Assembly: GCA_963699175.1 (NCBI GenBank)
Contig: OY969418.1
Coordinates: forward strand, 5,766,001 to 5,830,000
Length of the DNA stretch: 64,000 nucleotides
Origin: JACPYM01 sp963699175
GTDB lineage: Bacteria > Acidobacteriota > Blastocatellia > RBC074
Direction of reading: 5' to 3'
Positions 1 to 9,058 of the stretch are shown here, piece after piece. The translations under genes and the position numbers were made by a program. The notes beneath the pieces were generated by a model. That model worked only from the letters and a program-made list of their open reading frames with translations. It was not told the origin of the DNA and did no database searches. Positions within the stretch are counted from its first letter, which is position 1. Every line of letters starts with the position of its first letter.

Positions 1-104
1 GGTTTGTTGATGATTGGCAGCAACTCTTTCGGATAGCCCAGCGTGATGGGCAACATTCGTGTACCTGATCCGGCGGCGGCAATTACACCTGTCTCGACTT
101 TCAT
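1..104 (-). CDS. UTP-glucose-1-phosphate uridylyltransferase-like, N-terminal part
   Basis: Only the first 34 or so codons lie in the window; the gene runs off the left edge. The translation starts MKVETGVIAAAGSGTRMLP and continues to PKELLPIINKP. This is the nucleotide-binding G-x-G-T-R-x-L-P loop and the PKE(M/L)LP motif of the GalU/RfbA nucleotidyltransferase superfamily, which makes NDP-sugars from sugar 1-phosphates. The ATG is preceded by GTGGAG about 8 nt upstream, which fixes the start. GalU proper is the closest match because of the PKELLP segment, but the substrate cannot be settled from this fragment. Its neighbour upstream is a GT-A-like protein, which fits nucleotide-sugar use. 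Confidence 0.75.
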   Translation of the reverse strand, partial: MKVETGVIAAAGSGTRMLPITLGYPKELLPIINK

Positions 105-238
105 TTAATCGTTCTCCACTTTCTTACAGTAATCACCTGTAGGGCAAAATACCATGTACCACTTTTTATCACAAAATTAGCTTTAGCGATATTGAGCGCA
201 TTCAACGAATCTTGGCCAAGTTGGTGAACGGAGCTTGA

Positions 239-1618
239 TTATAGTGGAGATCTGAAAAGCCAAGCATTATCCCTCTCACTAGCAGGAATATATTTAGACA
301 ATGAAACAAAGCGCGGCCACTCATCCAGCAAATCCAAATAGCGAGCAAGGTCCTCTATCACCTGACTAATGTAATCTTGCCCTTTTGAAGCAAGCTCGGT
401 TCGGGTGAAGTTGCTGACATGAAATTGATCATAGTCCTGGTCGCCCCAATAACGAATGATCTGTTGCAATCGGTCATTGGCAGGCTCTTGCAATTTTTTC
501 TTAAGAGTGTCGAGTGATACTTTTTCACTTTCCTTCACAAGCCGCGTTACATAATCGCCATAATAGCTAGGAATTAAAGCATCCATAAGACAACCGCGAA
601 CAAGCCGAGGAAAGTACTTGCTGCAAGCATTAGTTATGTCGTCAGCTTCAACCCCATCGGGATAACGGTTTTGTTTAAAAGTTGCATCTTTACAAACATG
701 TTGGTTCTCTGAATAGCTTGTGCTGCCCGGCTTAGGCAAATGGCCAAGCTGTTCGTGAAGTAGTCTCTTCAAATGATCGTCAATCCAAACAATCAACTCG
801 TTCATATTTGCAAAAGGAGGGAGAACTTCTATAGCGGACTGCGAGATACAAAGACCTGCTCCCGAAATGACCTGATCAAATGGGTCAGCACCAACTTTAT
901 TGAGTGACTGAAGCCATTTCAGCGCTGCATCATATCCTTGCTTGTATTTAACTGTTTCGTGGTCATTCTTGATGAAACTTTTGGTGCCAGCCGGGGAAAA
1001 GAAATGGGTTCGAACAGCGAAATCATTGATCAGATCTTGCTGGTTTGAATCAAAGTAATGGCCTGAGAAGAAGTAATATCTTTCTCCTTTAGATTTCAAA
1101 TTGGTATCGTAGTATTCGATCAATTTGTGGAAACCCTTATCATTAGGCTTCACATCGGCGTCCATCCTGAAGATCAGTTCGTTTCCAAAATGAAAGCCTC
1201 GTGCTATACGGATAATTGCCTCAATCAATTTGGGAGAATCATAGTAAAGATGTTGTTCACCAGCTAAGAGTAAACTGGCCAGGGATGTTTTGTCTTTATC
1301 AGCCGCCGTCTCAAGACCACTCATTGTCGGAATAAGCTCCTTTACGCCGACGATTTGAATCTTTTTTGCACCGGTTTCCGCGATACTGTCTTCAAGGATG
1401 GTTCGCATAAGACGCTCTTTGTTTAAATTTCTCCAGGAGTTTTTTTGGCGGCTCAACACTCCCTTATAACCGTCCGTGATGAAAACAAAGACTAACCCTA
1501 CATTATTGCAATTTTCATAGAGAGCAAATTGCTCCTTCCATTCATCTTTGACTTTTTTCCATAAATCTTTGATGTCATTTGGCGTGTCGCATGCTGTAAA
1601 CACTACGCCCTTCGTCAT
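239..1618 (-). CDS. Conserved protein with glycosyltransferase (GT-A)-like features
   Basis: About 459 residues; I do not recognise the family. The ATG at 1616-1618 (MTKGVVFTACD) has GAGGTGG 6-8 nt upstream, so it is preferred over a longer in-frame extension to 1690. In the first third, after a conserved-looking hydrophobic strand (VGLVFVFITDG), lies IFRMDADVKPND, a DxD motif of the sort that binds the nucleotide-sugar metal ion in GT-A enzymes. Further on there is a GAGLCISQSAI segment and then WIDDHLKRLLHEQLGH, which could form the acceptor side. There is no signal peptide or membrane segment, so it should be cytoplasmic. The neighbouring GalU-type gene supports a role with nucleotide sugars. 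Glycosyltransferase activity is inference; the alternative is an uncharacterised cytoplasmic family. Confidence 0.5.
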   Translation of the reverse strand: MTKGVVFTACDTPNDIKDLWKKVKDEWKEQFALYENCNNVGLVFVFITDGYKGVLSRQKNSWRNLNKERLMRTILEDSIAETGAKKIQIVGVKELIPTMSGLETAADKDKTSLASLLLAGEQHLYYDSPKLIEAIIRIARGFHFGNELIFRMDADVKPNDKGFHKLIEYYDTNLKSKGERYYFFSGHYFDSNQQDLINDFAVRTHFFSPAGTKSFIKNDHETVKYKQGYDAALKWLQSLNKVGADPFDQVISGAGLCISQSAIEVLPPFANMNELIVWIDDHLKRLLHEQLGHLPKPGSTSYSENQHVCKDATFKQNRYPDGVEADDITNACSKYFPRLVRGCLMDALIPSYYGDYVTRLVKESEKVSLDTLKKKLQEPANDRLQQIIRYWGDQDYDQFHVSNFTRTELASKGQDYISQVIEDLARYLDLLDEWPRFVSLSKYIPASERDNAWLFRSPL

Positions 1619-1877
1619 GGTTGCCACCTCATCGCTAAAGAGTAGTTTGCATAGGACTGGCAGTGAACACCCAACCCTGCCTTGATCCACATCTTACGCC
1701 CATTCTCTGACTAAGAAAAGCTTATGGCAGCCTTGATCTTGAGATTAAATTGCTGAAAGGAACAAGAAGCTTGGGCAACCAAGTTTACCCCAAAGTTTGT
1801 GGCTCACTGTGGAGTGAGTGTGTTGAGCGAGGTGATCAGTTAGACCATCCATCTGTATGGTTATTACTGTATGGTTA

Positions 1878-4853
1878 TTACGGCTTGCCGGGGGCGGGCG
1901 TGACACGGCGTTTCCGCCTGCCTTGGGTGGGTTCGTTGATAGGAACCAACTCTTTGACGCGGCGCGGACGTGTATTGACAGCAGGGGGCGCAGTGGTAGG
2001 TTGATCGTTTGTCGCAGGTTTGGTCGGCGCGTTTTCAAACCGAATCGTGACAACCGGGTCGCCAGTCGGCGCGGCAGCGGTCGTTGGCGCGGCAGGCGGT
2101 TCGGGCACTTCATCAGTTAGCAACCAAGCTGGCGCATTCAGATCAGGGACGAAGGTTACCACCAAAGATACTGCCGCCTGCTTTCCTTGATCCAACTCCG
2201 GCAACTGAACGGCTTCGATGGCTTTTGCCTCGCGGGCCGATCTTAGCTTGATTTCCGGAACTACTAGCGGCGTTGGCGGCGGTATGAAGATCGGTAGCGA
2301 TCCCGTCTTGGTATTGGTCGCTGGAGTTTCCTCTTTAGTTTCGCTGGTTGCAGGCGGATTCGTCGGGAGCGTTTCAGGTGGTGACGCCACCGTTTGCTTC
2401 GGCTCTTCGATGGGCGGTTTACTTGGTTCTTTGCCGACTTCAGCGACTATCTCTTTGGGCACTTCCTCTTTGGCTACGGCGGGCGCGGGCAGAAGTGTTG
2501 TGGGTTGATTGGGCACAGAATTTACACTGGCCGTCTCGCTTGTCGCGCTGGGTTTGGGGTTGGCAGTTGGCGGCGCGGCAATTCTGGGCTTACCGGAGTT
2601 GACCGGGATGCCGTACTGCCCAAGGCGTAATGGTTCACCAGCGGCTTTATTCCCTGCGTTGTTGCCAGCCAAAGCCGAATTAGTATTGCCGCGCGTCTGC
2701 TTCGCAGTTGGCGGCTGCGGCTCAGTTTTACCCACGGCAGCTTTGTCTTCCTGACGGCGATTGACGAGCAATTGATTGACGTTGAACTCAGTATTTGGCG
2801 GCGCATTAGTTGACGCAGTTTTCGCTGGCTCAGTTGCGGCAACGTCGATTGATTCAGGCGCGGCTGTTTTGGCAACACTTGCCGAACGCGCCAATTCGCC
2901 AATTGCTGCCAGCGTCTGCGGGCTGAGCGGTTGTCCCAGCCGTTCATTGAGGCCGTTGAGCGAGCCGTGCACTTTGCGATAGAGCAATTCGATCACCGTG
3001 CGATTGACGTCTACGCTGTTTTTGTTGACGGGCGCTTCATACGCTGCCAGGTGCAGTTCCAAGGCTACCGGCAAATCGCCCGCCGCTTCTTTCGCCGTAG
3101 CCAGATGCCGTAATGCTTGGTTGCCTTCGGGCAACGGCCCATACGATCTCACTGCTTCGCCCAAGGCCGGCAACGCTTCACGATTGCGCCCGAGCTTGAA
3201 CAAGGCCCAACCGCGCGCGTCGTGGGCCCGCCCGCGAAAGATACGTAAGCGTCCGTCGCGGTCGAAGTTTGGATAATCGCGCACTGAGCCTTCCGCCTCC
3301 GTCGCCACTTCGGCCAATTCCAACGCTTGTTCGGCCAGTTTTATCGCCAACGGCAAGGCTTGCCCGGCCTGCGACAAACGTCGCGCCATGTACAACGCGC
3401 GGAACGAGCGGCGCGAGCCTTCCGCTTCGACGAAGGTGCGCGCCGACTGTTCGAGCTTATCGTTGTTCTCTCTGGTCGCGGGCGCGGCTTTAGTGTCGGG
3501 TGTTTTTTCGTTCGCCTTCTCTTGCAGTTTAGCGTTCACGCGCGTGAGTGATTCGGCGATCTTGAACAACTCGTCGCTGGTCGCCGGCTCAGCCAGAAAG
3601 ATGGCGGCCTGGTGTTCGGGTGCGAGCAGGTCTTTCAATTCATCGGCCTGCACGTCGCGCACGCCGCCCAGGCGCGTGGTGAATTTATCTTTGGCCGTGT
3701 AGCTGAAGGCTTTGGCGAATTGCTCTGACGCGCCGTCGAAGTCTTCGACGATCAGGTAAAGTTTACCGAGCGTGAAGGCGAGCGTGGGGAAACTGGCGAA
3801 TTGTTGCGCGGCGAGCAAATGGCGCTCAGCCTCAAAGAATTTGCCTTCAGCCAGTTCGACTTCGGCGGCAGCGATGCGCGCCCAACTGAAACGCGGCTCG
3901 ATGGCCAGGGCAGTATCAGCGGCTTGGCGCGCTGCTTTCAGCTTGCTTTGCGCCAGGTAATAAAACGCAAGCTGCGTTTGCAGCAGCTTGTCCTGCGTAA
4001 TTTGGTCGCTCGACCCGCTCAAGTCGCGCAGTTGATTCAGGGCCGCCGCCGCCTCGGTATCCTTGCCCAACGCCGTGTAAAGGAGCGCCAGACCTTTGTA
4101 AGAAGGAGTATGCTTCGGGTCTATTTCAAGCTGTTTCCGGTACAGCTTGAGTGCGTCATCATACGCGCCCTGCGAGCGGTAGAGATCGGCCAGGTCACAA
4201 AACGCTCGCCGGTCTTTCGAGTTGTAGCGCACCGCCAATTGATAGGCTGCTACAGCATCGCTAATCCGCAAGCACCAGGTGTAAGCAAGACCCAACGTGC
4301 GATGCAAGCGCGCATCTTCGGGCGACAGGCGCACTGCGTTTTCCAGCGGCGTGACCGCATCTCCCGCGGCCTCGATGATCAAATAGAACTCGCCCAGCGC
4401 GGCCAACCGTTCCGCTTCGTTGGCAAAGCGCGTCTCCAACATTTTGCCCAACGTTACCGCTTCCGGGCGATAGCCGCGCGCGGAGACCGCCAGCGGAATC
4501 TTGATGACAATATCTTCAAAGAAGCGGTCACTGATCTGCTTGGGCAGGGCGCGCAGACCGTGCTGGAAAGCGTCGAGCGCTTTTTCGATGTTGTTCTCGC
4601 CAAGCTGTGTCTCGCCGATTTGCGCGTAACTGGCCACGACGGCTTCGCGCGCGGCTAGCGACTTTTCGCCGTTGGGATTGGCTCGCAGAAATTGTTGCAG
4701 CGCGGTGAGGCGAACATTGGGTTCTTCGATAGCCAGAATGTTATCAAGGCTGCGCGGCTCGGCTTGGCGGTTAGGTGTTTGAGCGACGGCCAATGCACCA
4801 AGCAGTAGCCAGAAGCAAATCGTTGTCGCAATGTGGTTACGTCGAAGCTTCAT
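1878..4853 (-). CDS. Exported TPR-repeat protein with long Pro/Thr/Ala-rich tail
   Basis: About 991 residues from the ATG at 4851-4853; an in-frame GTG at 4874 is a possible alternative start. The N-terminus (MKLRRNHIATTICFW then a Leu/Ala stretch ending AVAQ) is a Sec signal peptide with a cleavage site after AQ. Residues about 40-420 and 480-640 hold tetratricopeptide repeats, seen as repeated A-x-x-Y/L, P-x-x-A and LGxLYxxxxxxxxA patterns; such solenoids usually bind other proteins. The last 350 residues are low complexity, rich in Pro, Thr, Ala and Glu, and end in a basic segment (QGRRKRRVTPAPGKP). Probably periplasmic or surface-exposed. No enzymatic motif is visible. Large exported TPR proteins of this layout are common in Acidobacteriota; no more specific function can be given. 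Confidence 0.75.
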   Translation of the reverse strand: MKLRRNHIATTICFWLLLGALAVAQTPNRQAEPRSLDNILAIEEPNVRLTALQQFLRANPNGEKSLAAREAVVASYAQIGETQLGENNIEKALDAFQHGLRALPKQISDRFFEDIVIKIPLAVSARGYRPEAVTLGKMLETRFANEAERLAALGEFYLIIEAAGDAVTPLENAVRLSPEDARLHRTLGLAYTWCLRISDAVAAYQLAVRYNSKDRRAFCDLADLYRSQGAYDDALKLYRKQLEIDPKHTPSYKGLALLYTALGKDTEAAAALNQLRDLSGSSDQITQDKLLQTQLAFYYLAQSKLKAARQAADTALAIEPRFSWARIAAAEVELAEGKFFEAERHLLAAQQFASFPTLAFTLGKLYLIVEDFDGASEQFAKAFSYTAKDKFTTRLGGVRDVQADELKDLLAPEHQAAIFLAEPATSDELFKIAESLTRVNAKLQEKANEKTPDTKAAPATRENNDKLEQSARTFVEAEGSRRSFRALYMARRLSQAGQALPLAIKLAEQALELAEVATEAEGSVRDYPNFDRDGRLRIFRGRAHDARGWALFKLGRNREALPALGEAVRSYGPLPEGNQALRHLATAKEAAGDLPVALELHLAAYEAPVNKNSVDVNRTVIELLYRKVHGSLNGLNERLGQPLSPQTLAAIGELARSASVAKTAAPESIDVAATEPAKTASTNAPPNTEFNVNQLLVNRRQEDKAAVGKTEPQPPTAKQTRGNTNSALAGNNAGNKAAGEPLRLGQYGIPVNSGKPRIAAPPTANPKPSATSETASVNSVPNQPTTLLPAPAVAKEEVPKEIVAEVGKEPSKPPIEEPKQTVASPPETLPTNPPATSETKEETPATNTKTGSLPIFIPPPTPLVVPEIKLRSAREAKAIEAVQLPELDQGKQAAVSLVVTFVPDLNAPAWLLTDEVPEPPAAPTTAAAPTGDPVVTIRFENAPTKPATNDQPTTAPPAVNTRPRRVKELVPINEPTQGRRKRRVTPAPGKP

Positions 4854-5005
4854 CTTCTGCACACAGCAATGCACACTACTCTTTTGGGGGGAGAGTTAAC
4901 TGTTGAAGAGGGGCAATCATAAGCCGCGCTTGACGCGGAAAGCAAAGCAAGAACGCCGCCCGGCAAAATGTTTTGCAGGGAAAGTCATTTGGGCACGACA
5001 GCGCA

Positions 5006-5653
5006 CTAAACGTCCGTTTTCTGCCGCGCCAGCCACACGCCCGTGACAATCAACGTGCCACCCACCGCGTGCCACCACGTCGGACGCTCGCCCAGCACCG
5101 GCCACGCGATCAGCGTCGCCAGCAAAGGAATCGCGCAACCGTAAACAGCCGTGCGCACGCCGCCAATGCGTCTGACGTTGCTGTTGTAAAGCACATAACC
5201 CACCACCAGCGCGAGCAAGGATGAATAGAGCAGCCCAAACCAGACTTTCGGCGGCAACTGTGACCACGCGACCTGCCGCAATTCGGGCCAGCCTAGCAAC
5301 AGCAAACCCGGCGTGCCGCACAGTAGCGTGAAGGTCGTCGCGCTCAACGATGAAAGCTTGCTGCCCAGCGTACGCATACCCAGCACATAAGCAGTCCAGC
5401 AAATCACCGCCGCTAATGTCAGCAGATCGCCCGCGAGGGTTTGGGATGACAACGAGGCGCCGCGCGCGAGCATTACCGCCGCGATTCCGGCAAAGGCTAG
5501 CGCTATACCCAGCACCACATTGCGCGTCAGTTTTTCCAAGCCTAACAGGCTGCTTGAGAGCGCGATCATTGCCGGAGTCGTGCCCATGATCATCGCGCTG
5601 TTGGCGGCGGTGGTCTTCGATAAGCCGAGGATGAAGCAGAACTGATAGATAGT
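5006..5653 (-). pseudogene. EamA/DMT transporter, 3' part, separated by an IS insertion
   Basis: The C-terminal two thirds of a drug/metabolite transporter (EamA family, normally about 300 residues and ten membrane helices). Reading away from the insertion element it starts YQFCFILGLSKTTAANSAM, an EamA hallmark at the end of the first repeat, then carries about six hydrophobic helices and ends in ARQKTDV. An internal ATG at 5591-5593 could start a 195-residue product, but that would lack the first helices. The missing 5' part lies on the far side of the element at 6666-6953; joining the two at the duplicated GATAGT restores one reading frame (GIVGNTI-YQFCF). Substrate unknown. Confidence 0.88.
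5648..5653. repeat. Target-site duplication, left copy (GATAGT)
   Basis: GATAGT directly abuts the left end of the IS4-like element and is repeated at its right end. Removing the element and one copy restores the EamA reading frame. Confidence 0.8.
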
Positions 5654-6665
5654 CAGAGGCTACGCATAACAGCTAAGTGAGGGTAACATCAGAGCTTCCT
5701 ACTTCTCTGGCGGAGAAAGTAATGATGGAAGCCCTGATGACCCTTTACATCATAGCCTTGTGCTATCGCGCGACCAAAGCTAATGCGGTGGAACTTGCGG
5801 AATGTTTCGCGGAGTTCAGTCATGACCGTTTCACGCGCTTGTTGCAAACGACCTGCTGCTGGCCAACACGTCTGTGGCAGCAATTTGCGCAGCGTCGCCT
5901 CGGTCAGGGCGGTTGGCTCGTCCTGGATGACACGGTCTTGGATAAGTTTGGCGAGCGCATCTTTGGCGTCTCTTGGGTTTATTGCTCGCGCTTGCAACGG
6001 GTTGTGCGCGGCCTCAACGTGGTGGCCTTGATTTGGACGGATGGCACGCGCCGCGTGCCCATCGGCATCAAAATCTGGCGCAAAGGCAAGCAGAGCAAAG
6101 TCGTGCTGGCCGCGCAGTTATTACGTTGGGCCAAGCGTTTGGGGCTGCAACCCGAGTATGTGTTGATGGATAGCTGGTACAGCGCCAAGCGCTTGCTCAA
6201 GCAAATTCGGGCTTACGACTGGCACTTTGTCACGCGCTTGAAGAAGAACCGCAGTTTCCGGGGCCAAGCTTTGGCTGGACAATGGCCGCAGCGCTTTGGC
6301 CACGCCACGGGCAGCTTGAGTGGTGGGTTGGAAGTATTGGTTGTCAAAGACGGCAAGCGGTACTTAGCCACCAGTCGGCTGACTTTAAGTGTCGTGCAAG
6401 TCAAAGCGCTTTACGCCAAACGGCAACAGATTGAAGAGTTCTTCAAAATCCTGCGCGGCCAGTTGCGTTGGCAGCAATGTCCGGCGCGCAGCCGCGCAGC
6501 GCAGACCGCCCACTTGCATCTTTGCCTGATAGCTTACTGCGTCTTGGAAGAGGAAGCTATCAGGCAACAAACGACCATCTATCGCTTACGCCGCCAGTTA
6601 TTTCGCCAGGAGGTGCCCAGGCAATCGCCGCTACTGGAACCATTTAGCTTGGCTGCGTAAGTTCT
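5654..6665 (+). mobile_element. IS4-like insertion sequence, 1012 bp
   Basis: The element holds one transposase gene and lies inside an EamA transporter gene. It is bounded on both sides by the 6-bp direct repeat GATAGT (5648-5653 and 6666-6671), the likely target duplication. Its ends are imperfect inverted repeats: the left end reads CAGAGGCTACGCA and the right end, inverted, AGAACTTACGCA, sharing AGA and TACGCA. Because the two disrupted gene fragments still join in frame and show no extra decay, the insertion looks recent. Assignment to the IS4 group rests on the transposase; a related DDE group such as IS701 is possible, and target-duplication length varies among these groups. Confidence 0.87.
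5722..6660 (+). CDS. IS4-family-like DDE transposase
   Basis: About 312 residues from the ATG at 5722, which has GGAG 6 nt upstream; an upstream in-frame GTG at 5677 has no good ribosome site. The DDE-type catalytic residues can be placed: first Asp in LDDTVLDKFG, second in LMDSWYSAK, and the Glu region in YAKRQQIEEFFK, which fits the Y-2-R-3-E signature of IS4 transposases although the final Lys is replaced by Arg. The protein cuts and joins the ends of the 1012-bp element. The frame is intact over its whole length, so it could still be active. The gene ends five bases before the right end of the element. Confidence 0.87.
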   Translation: MMEALMTLYIIALCYRATKANAVELAECFAEFSHDRFTRLLQTTCCWPTRLWQQFAQRRLGQGGWLVLDDTVLDKFGERIFGVSWVYCSRLQRVVRGLNVVALIWTDGTRRVPIGIKIWRKGKQSKVVLAAQLLRWAKRLGLQPEYVLMDSWYSAKRLLKQIRAYDWHFVTRLKKNRSFRGQALAGQWPQRFGHATGSLSGGLEVLVVKDGKRYLATSRLTLSVVQVKALYAKRQQIEEFFKILRGQLRWQQCPARSRAAQTAHLHLCLIAYCVLEEEAIRQQTTIYRLRRQLFRQEVPRQSPLLEPFSLAA

Positions 6666-6671
6666 GATAGT
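6666..6671. repeat. Target-site duplication, right copy (GATAGT)
   Basis: The second copy of GATAGT, immediately right of the IS4-like element; see the left copy at 5648-5653. Confidence 0.8.
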
Positions 6672-6953
6672 GTTTCCTACAATCCCCAGCCAAAAGAGCT
6701 TCCACCAATGCACGCGCGGAACTCGCAACACTCCTTCGCGTAAACGCAGCAATACGGCTAGCAACAAGCTCGCCGCTGTAAAACGCACTGCCGTGAAGGG
6801 AAGCGGCGCTAGGCCGGACAACGCGGCCTTGACGATGCTCAGGTTGCCGGCCCAGATCACTACCACCGCCAGCATCGTCGCATCGGCAAACGAAAGGCTG
6901 CTGGCGGTGGTTCGAGTTTCGGTTGGTTCTAGCGGAGAGGAAGAGTCAGACAC
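6666..6953 (-). pseudogene. EamA/DMT transporter, 5' part, cut off by an IS insertion
   Basis: The first 95 or so residues of the transporter interrupted at 5654-6665. It starts at a GTG (MSDSSSPLEPTETR...), then has helix 1 (MLAVVVIWAGNLSIVKAAL), the P-x-x-F-x-A-x-R-F motif (PLPFTAVRFTAASLLLA) typical of EamA repeats, and LFWLGIVGNTI just before the break. Translation then runs about 28 codons into the element. The start lies 18 bp after the stop of the sugar isomerase homologue at 6971-7813, so the two were probably cotranscribed. Without the 3' part the product cannot form a transporter. Confidence 0.85.
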
Positions 6954-6970
6954 AGTGACACTGAAGGTAA

Positions 6971-7813
6971 TTAGAACTCCAACTGTTTCAGATAATCCAC
7001 GCTCACTTTGATGCTGTCGAAGGGCGAGCCGGGAGTTTGATCTTGTTCGACAAAGTAGTATTTCACCCCAGCCTTCTGTGATTGCGCGAAAATCGGTTTG
7101 AAATCAATCCGTCCTTGCCCGACCTCGGTGAAAGTCTCTTTCTCCTTGTGCATATCTTTAACGTGAAATGCAATGGCGCGCCCCGGATATTTGGTAAAAA
7201 AGGCGAAGGGGTCTTGCTTTGCTTTGGTGATCCAATACAAGTCCAGCTCGACCTTGACCAGCTTCGGATCGGTTTCAGCCAGCAACAAGTCCATCGGCAA
7301 CTTGCCTTCCAGCTCGGTGAATTCGAAATCGTGGTTGTGATAGCCAAATTCGATCCCGGCTTTCTTGCAGGCTTCGGCAGCCTTGTTCAACGTGACGGCG
7401 TGGGCCTTGTAATCATCCAGCTTCTGCCGGTCTTTCGGTTCGAGGTAGGGACAGATCACCAGTTTGTGCCCGATGGCCTGCGCGGTCTCGACCGACTTAT
7501 CCAAATTCTCGCGCAGTTCTTTGAGCGCGATGTGCGCGGCGGGCGCTTCGAGCTTATTTTTCGCCAGCACCTCTTTGACCTGCTCCGGCGTACGATTGTA
7601 GTAGCCTGCGAATTCGACCTGCTGGTAGCCCAGTTCGGCCACTTTGGCGAGTGTGCCTTCGAAGTCTTTGGCCATCTCGCTGCGCACGGTGTAAAGCTGC
7701 AAGCCGATCTTGTTGAGCTTGCGCGCGGCAGCCAGTTGTTCAAAGCCCTGCCAACAAACAGCGCCCAAGGCGCCGTAGGCGGCCGTGCGTAAAAACGTCC
7801 TGCGATTCGTCAT
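6971..7813 (-). CDS. Tat-exported sugar phosphate isomerase/epimerase-like TIM barrel
   Basis: About 280 residues from the ATG at 7811-7813, which has GGAGG nine bases upstream; a longer frame to 7906 lacks a ribosome site. The N-terminus MTNRRTFLRTAAYGALGAV carries a twin-arginine signal (N-R-R-T-F-L). The rest is a xylose-isomerase-like TIM barrel (AP endonuclease 2 superfamily): IGLQLYTVR, AELGYQQVEFAGY, then metal-ligand candidates in GYHNHDFEF, VKVELDLYW, AFHVKDMH and YFVEQDQ. Members act on sugars or inositols with a divalent metal; the substrate here is unknown. Export through Tat fits a cofactor-loaded enzyme folded before transport, and a TatA gene lies at 44725-44895. It was probably cotranscribed with the now broken EamA transporter gene. 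Confidence 0.85.
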   Translation of the reverse strand: MTNRRTFLRTAAYGALGAVCWQGFEQLAAARKLNKIGLQLYTVRSEMAKDFEGTLAKVAELGYQQVEFAGYYNRTPEQVKEVLAKNKLEAPAAHIALKELRENLDKSVETAQAIGHKLVICPYLEPKDRQKLDDYKAHAVTLNKAAEACKKAGIEFGYHNHDFEFTELEGKLPMDLLLAETDPKLVKVELDLYWITKAKQDPFAFFTKYPGRAIAFHVKDMHKEKETFTEVGQGRIDFKPIFAQSQKAGVKYYFVEQDQTPGSPFDSIKVSVDYLKQLEF

Positions 7814-7877
7814 TGATGAATTCCTCCGAAGTGATAGTTTTACCGCGTGTGAAGGCATTCTACTCTCACTGCTGCTT

Positions 7878-9056
7878 TCAGTCAGCCAAAACTGAGCTTC
7901 GAACATTGCGCGCGTGTTCTTTAGGCGTGACAGCTTGCGCCGTGGAACTGGCTTCGATAATTTGAAACAGATAGGCCTTGCTCCAGGTCTCTACCCCAAG
8001 CCCGTTCAAAAAATCCTGTGTGTAACGCTGTAACGCTGTGTGGCTCTCCCGCAAAATCCCCAGCGCGTTCAAATGCCGCAACCTGCCGCGTTCACGCCAC
8101 GAAAACTGCCCGTCGAGCAGAAAGCCCAGTACGATTACCAGGCGGCATAACGCGCCAACCGCTTCAGGTGCGTGTTCTAACTTCGCTAAATAATCATCAG
8201 GCAATGGGTGCTGCGGTTCGCTGGGAACGTGAAAGCGAGTCAATAGGTCACGGGTCAGCACACAATGGTTCGAATGAAAGTCGCGCTTGCTGACGGCGAT
8301 GTATTGCAAAGTATCGTAGAGCAATCCTTTTTCTTCGGCGGACAGGGTCAGTGCCGGCAGGTGTTCCAACAACAAGCGAATCACTGTTTGCCCCATCACC
8401 ATCACGCGCGCCTCGCGTATCACAGCGAAGACCGCGTAAGCGTTGATCGTCATATAAAGCGGCAGCCCGACAAAATCGAGCAGAGCACGTACAGCGTAGC
8501 GCCCCAACAGCACACGTGTTAGATAGCGAATGACTTGATTCCCCAACCAGCCTTTGAGCTTCAGGCTGACGTTGAAAAGCAACAGCCAGCCTTTGCTTAA
8601 CCCTTCAAACGGATCAATGCCGTAGCGACTTACCTCGGTGGATTTTCTTTCAAGACCGATTCGCAACACATCGGCGCGGCGTTCAGGTTTCGTGTCAGGC
8701 GTGATGAAGCCAGTAGCCGCGGCAATGTTGTGTACGCTGACCAGATTGAGCAAAACCAACAGGAACAACTCGACCGAAGTAAGCAGCACGCACCAGAGCA
8801 ACTCGCCCCACGCCAGCCGGAACGTCACATTGAACAGCGCCAGATTTTTCGCCGGGAAGAATTGCGGATAACGATAAATCGGCAGGTAGTAGGCCAGAAA
8901 GCCCAGCACGGAGAGCAAGGCCGCCGTCAGCATAACAAGGCTTTCAGTGCGGCGCAGTTGGCGGCGCTCCGCTGCATTCAGCAGATGCAGATATTCGTCT
9001 ACGCCGCTTTGGCGTAAAGGCAAACGTTGATAGAAGAGGATGAAAAGGGGTTCCAT
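7878..9056 (-). CDS. Membrane protein of unknown function
   Basis: About 392 residues from ATG 9054-9056, or two codons longer from a TTG that overlaps the adenosine deaminase stop; the junction suggests translational coupling to that gene. Residues about 40-62 (LVMLTAALLSVLGFLAYYL) and 85-110 (LLWCVLLTSVELFLLVLLNLV) are clear membrane helices. A third hydrophobic part (LLDFVGLPLYMTINAYAVFAVI) follows near 195-220. The C-terminal half is soluble and helical, with many Leu and charged residues, and resembles no enzyme I can name. It may belong to a family of conserved membrane proteins found in Leptospira and other bacteria, but that is a weak impression. No catalytic motif is visible. Confidence 0.6.
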   Translation of the reverse strand: MEPLFILFYQRLPLRQSGVDEYLHLLNAAERRQLRRTESLVMLTAALLSVLGFLAYYLPIYRYPQFFPAKNLALFNVTFRLAWGELLWCVLLTSVELFLLVLLNLVSVHNIAAATGFITPDTKPERRADVLRIGLERKSTEVSRYGIDPFEGLSKGWLLLFNVSLKLKGWLGNQVIRYLTRVLLGRYAVRALLDFVGLPLYMTINAYAVFAVIREARVMVMGQTVIRLLLEHLPALTLSAEEKGLLYDTLQYIAVSKRDFHSNHCVLTRDLLTRFHVPSEPQHPLPDDYLAKLEHAPEAVGALCRLVIVLGFLLDGQFSWRERGRLRHLNALGILRESHTALQRYTQDFLNGLGVETWSKAYLFQIIEASSTAQAVTPKEHARNVRSSVLAD

Positions 9057-9058
9057 CG

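Noticed and set aside
3801..4658. A 285-codon open frame on the plus strand inside the giant TPR gene
   Set aside because: It is antisense to an obvious coding region with signal peptide and TPR repeats; long open frames on the other strand are common in GC-rich genes.
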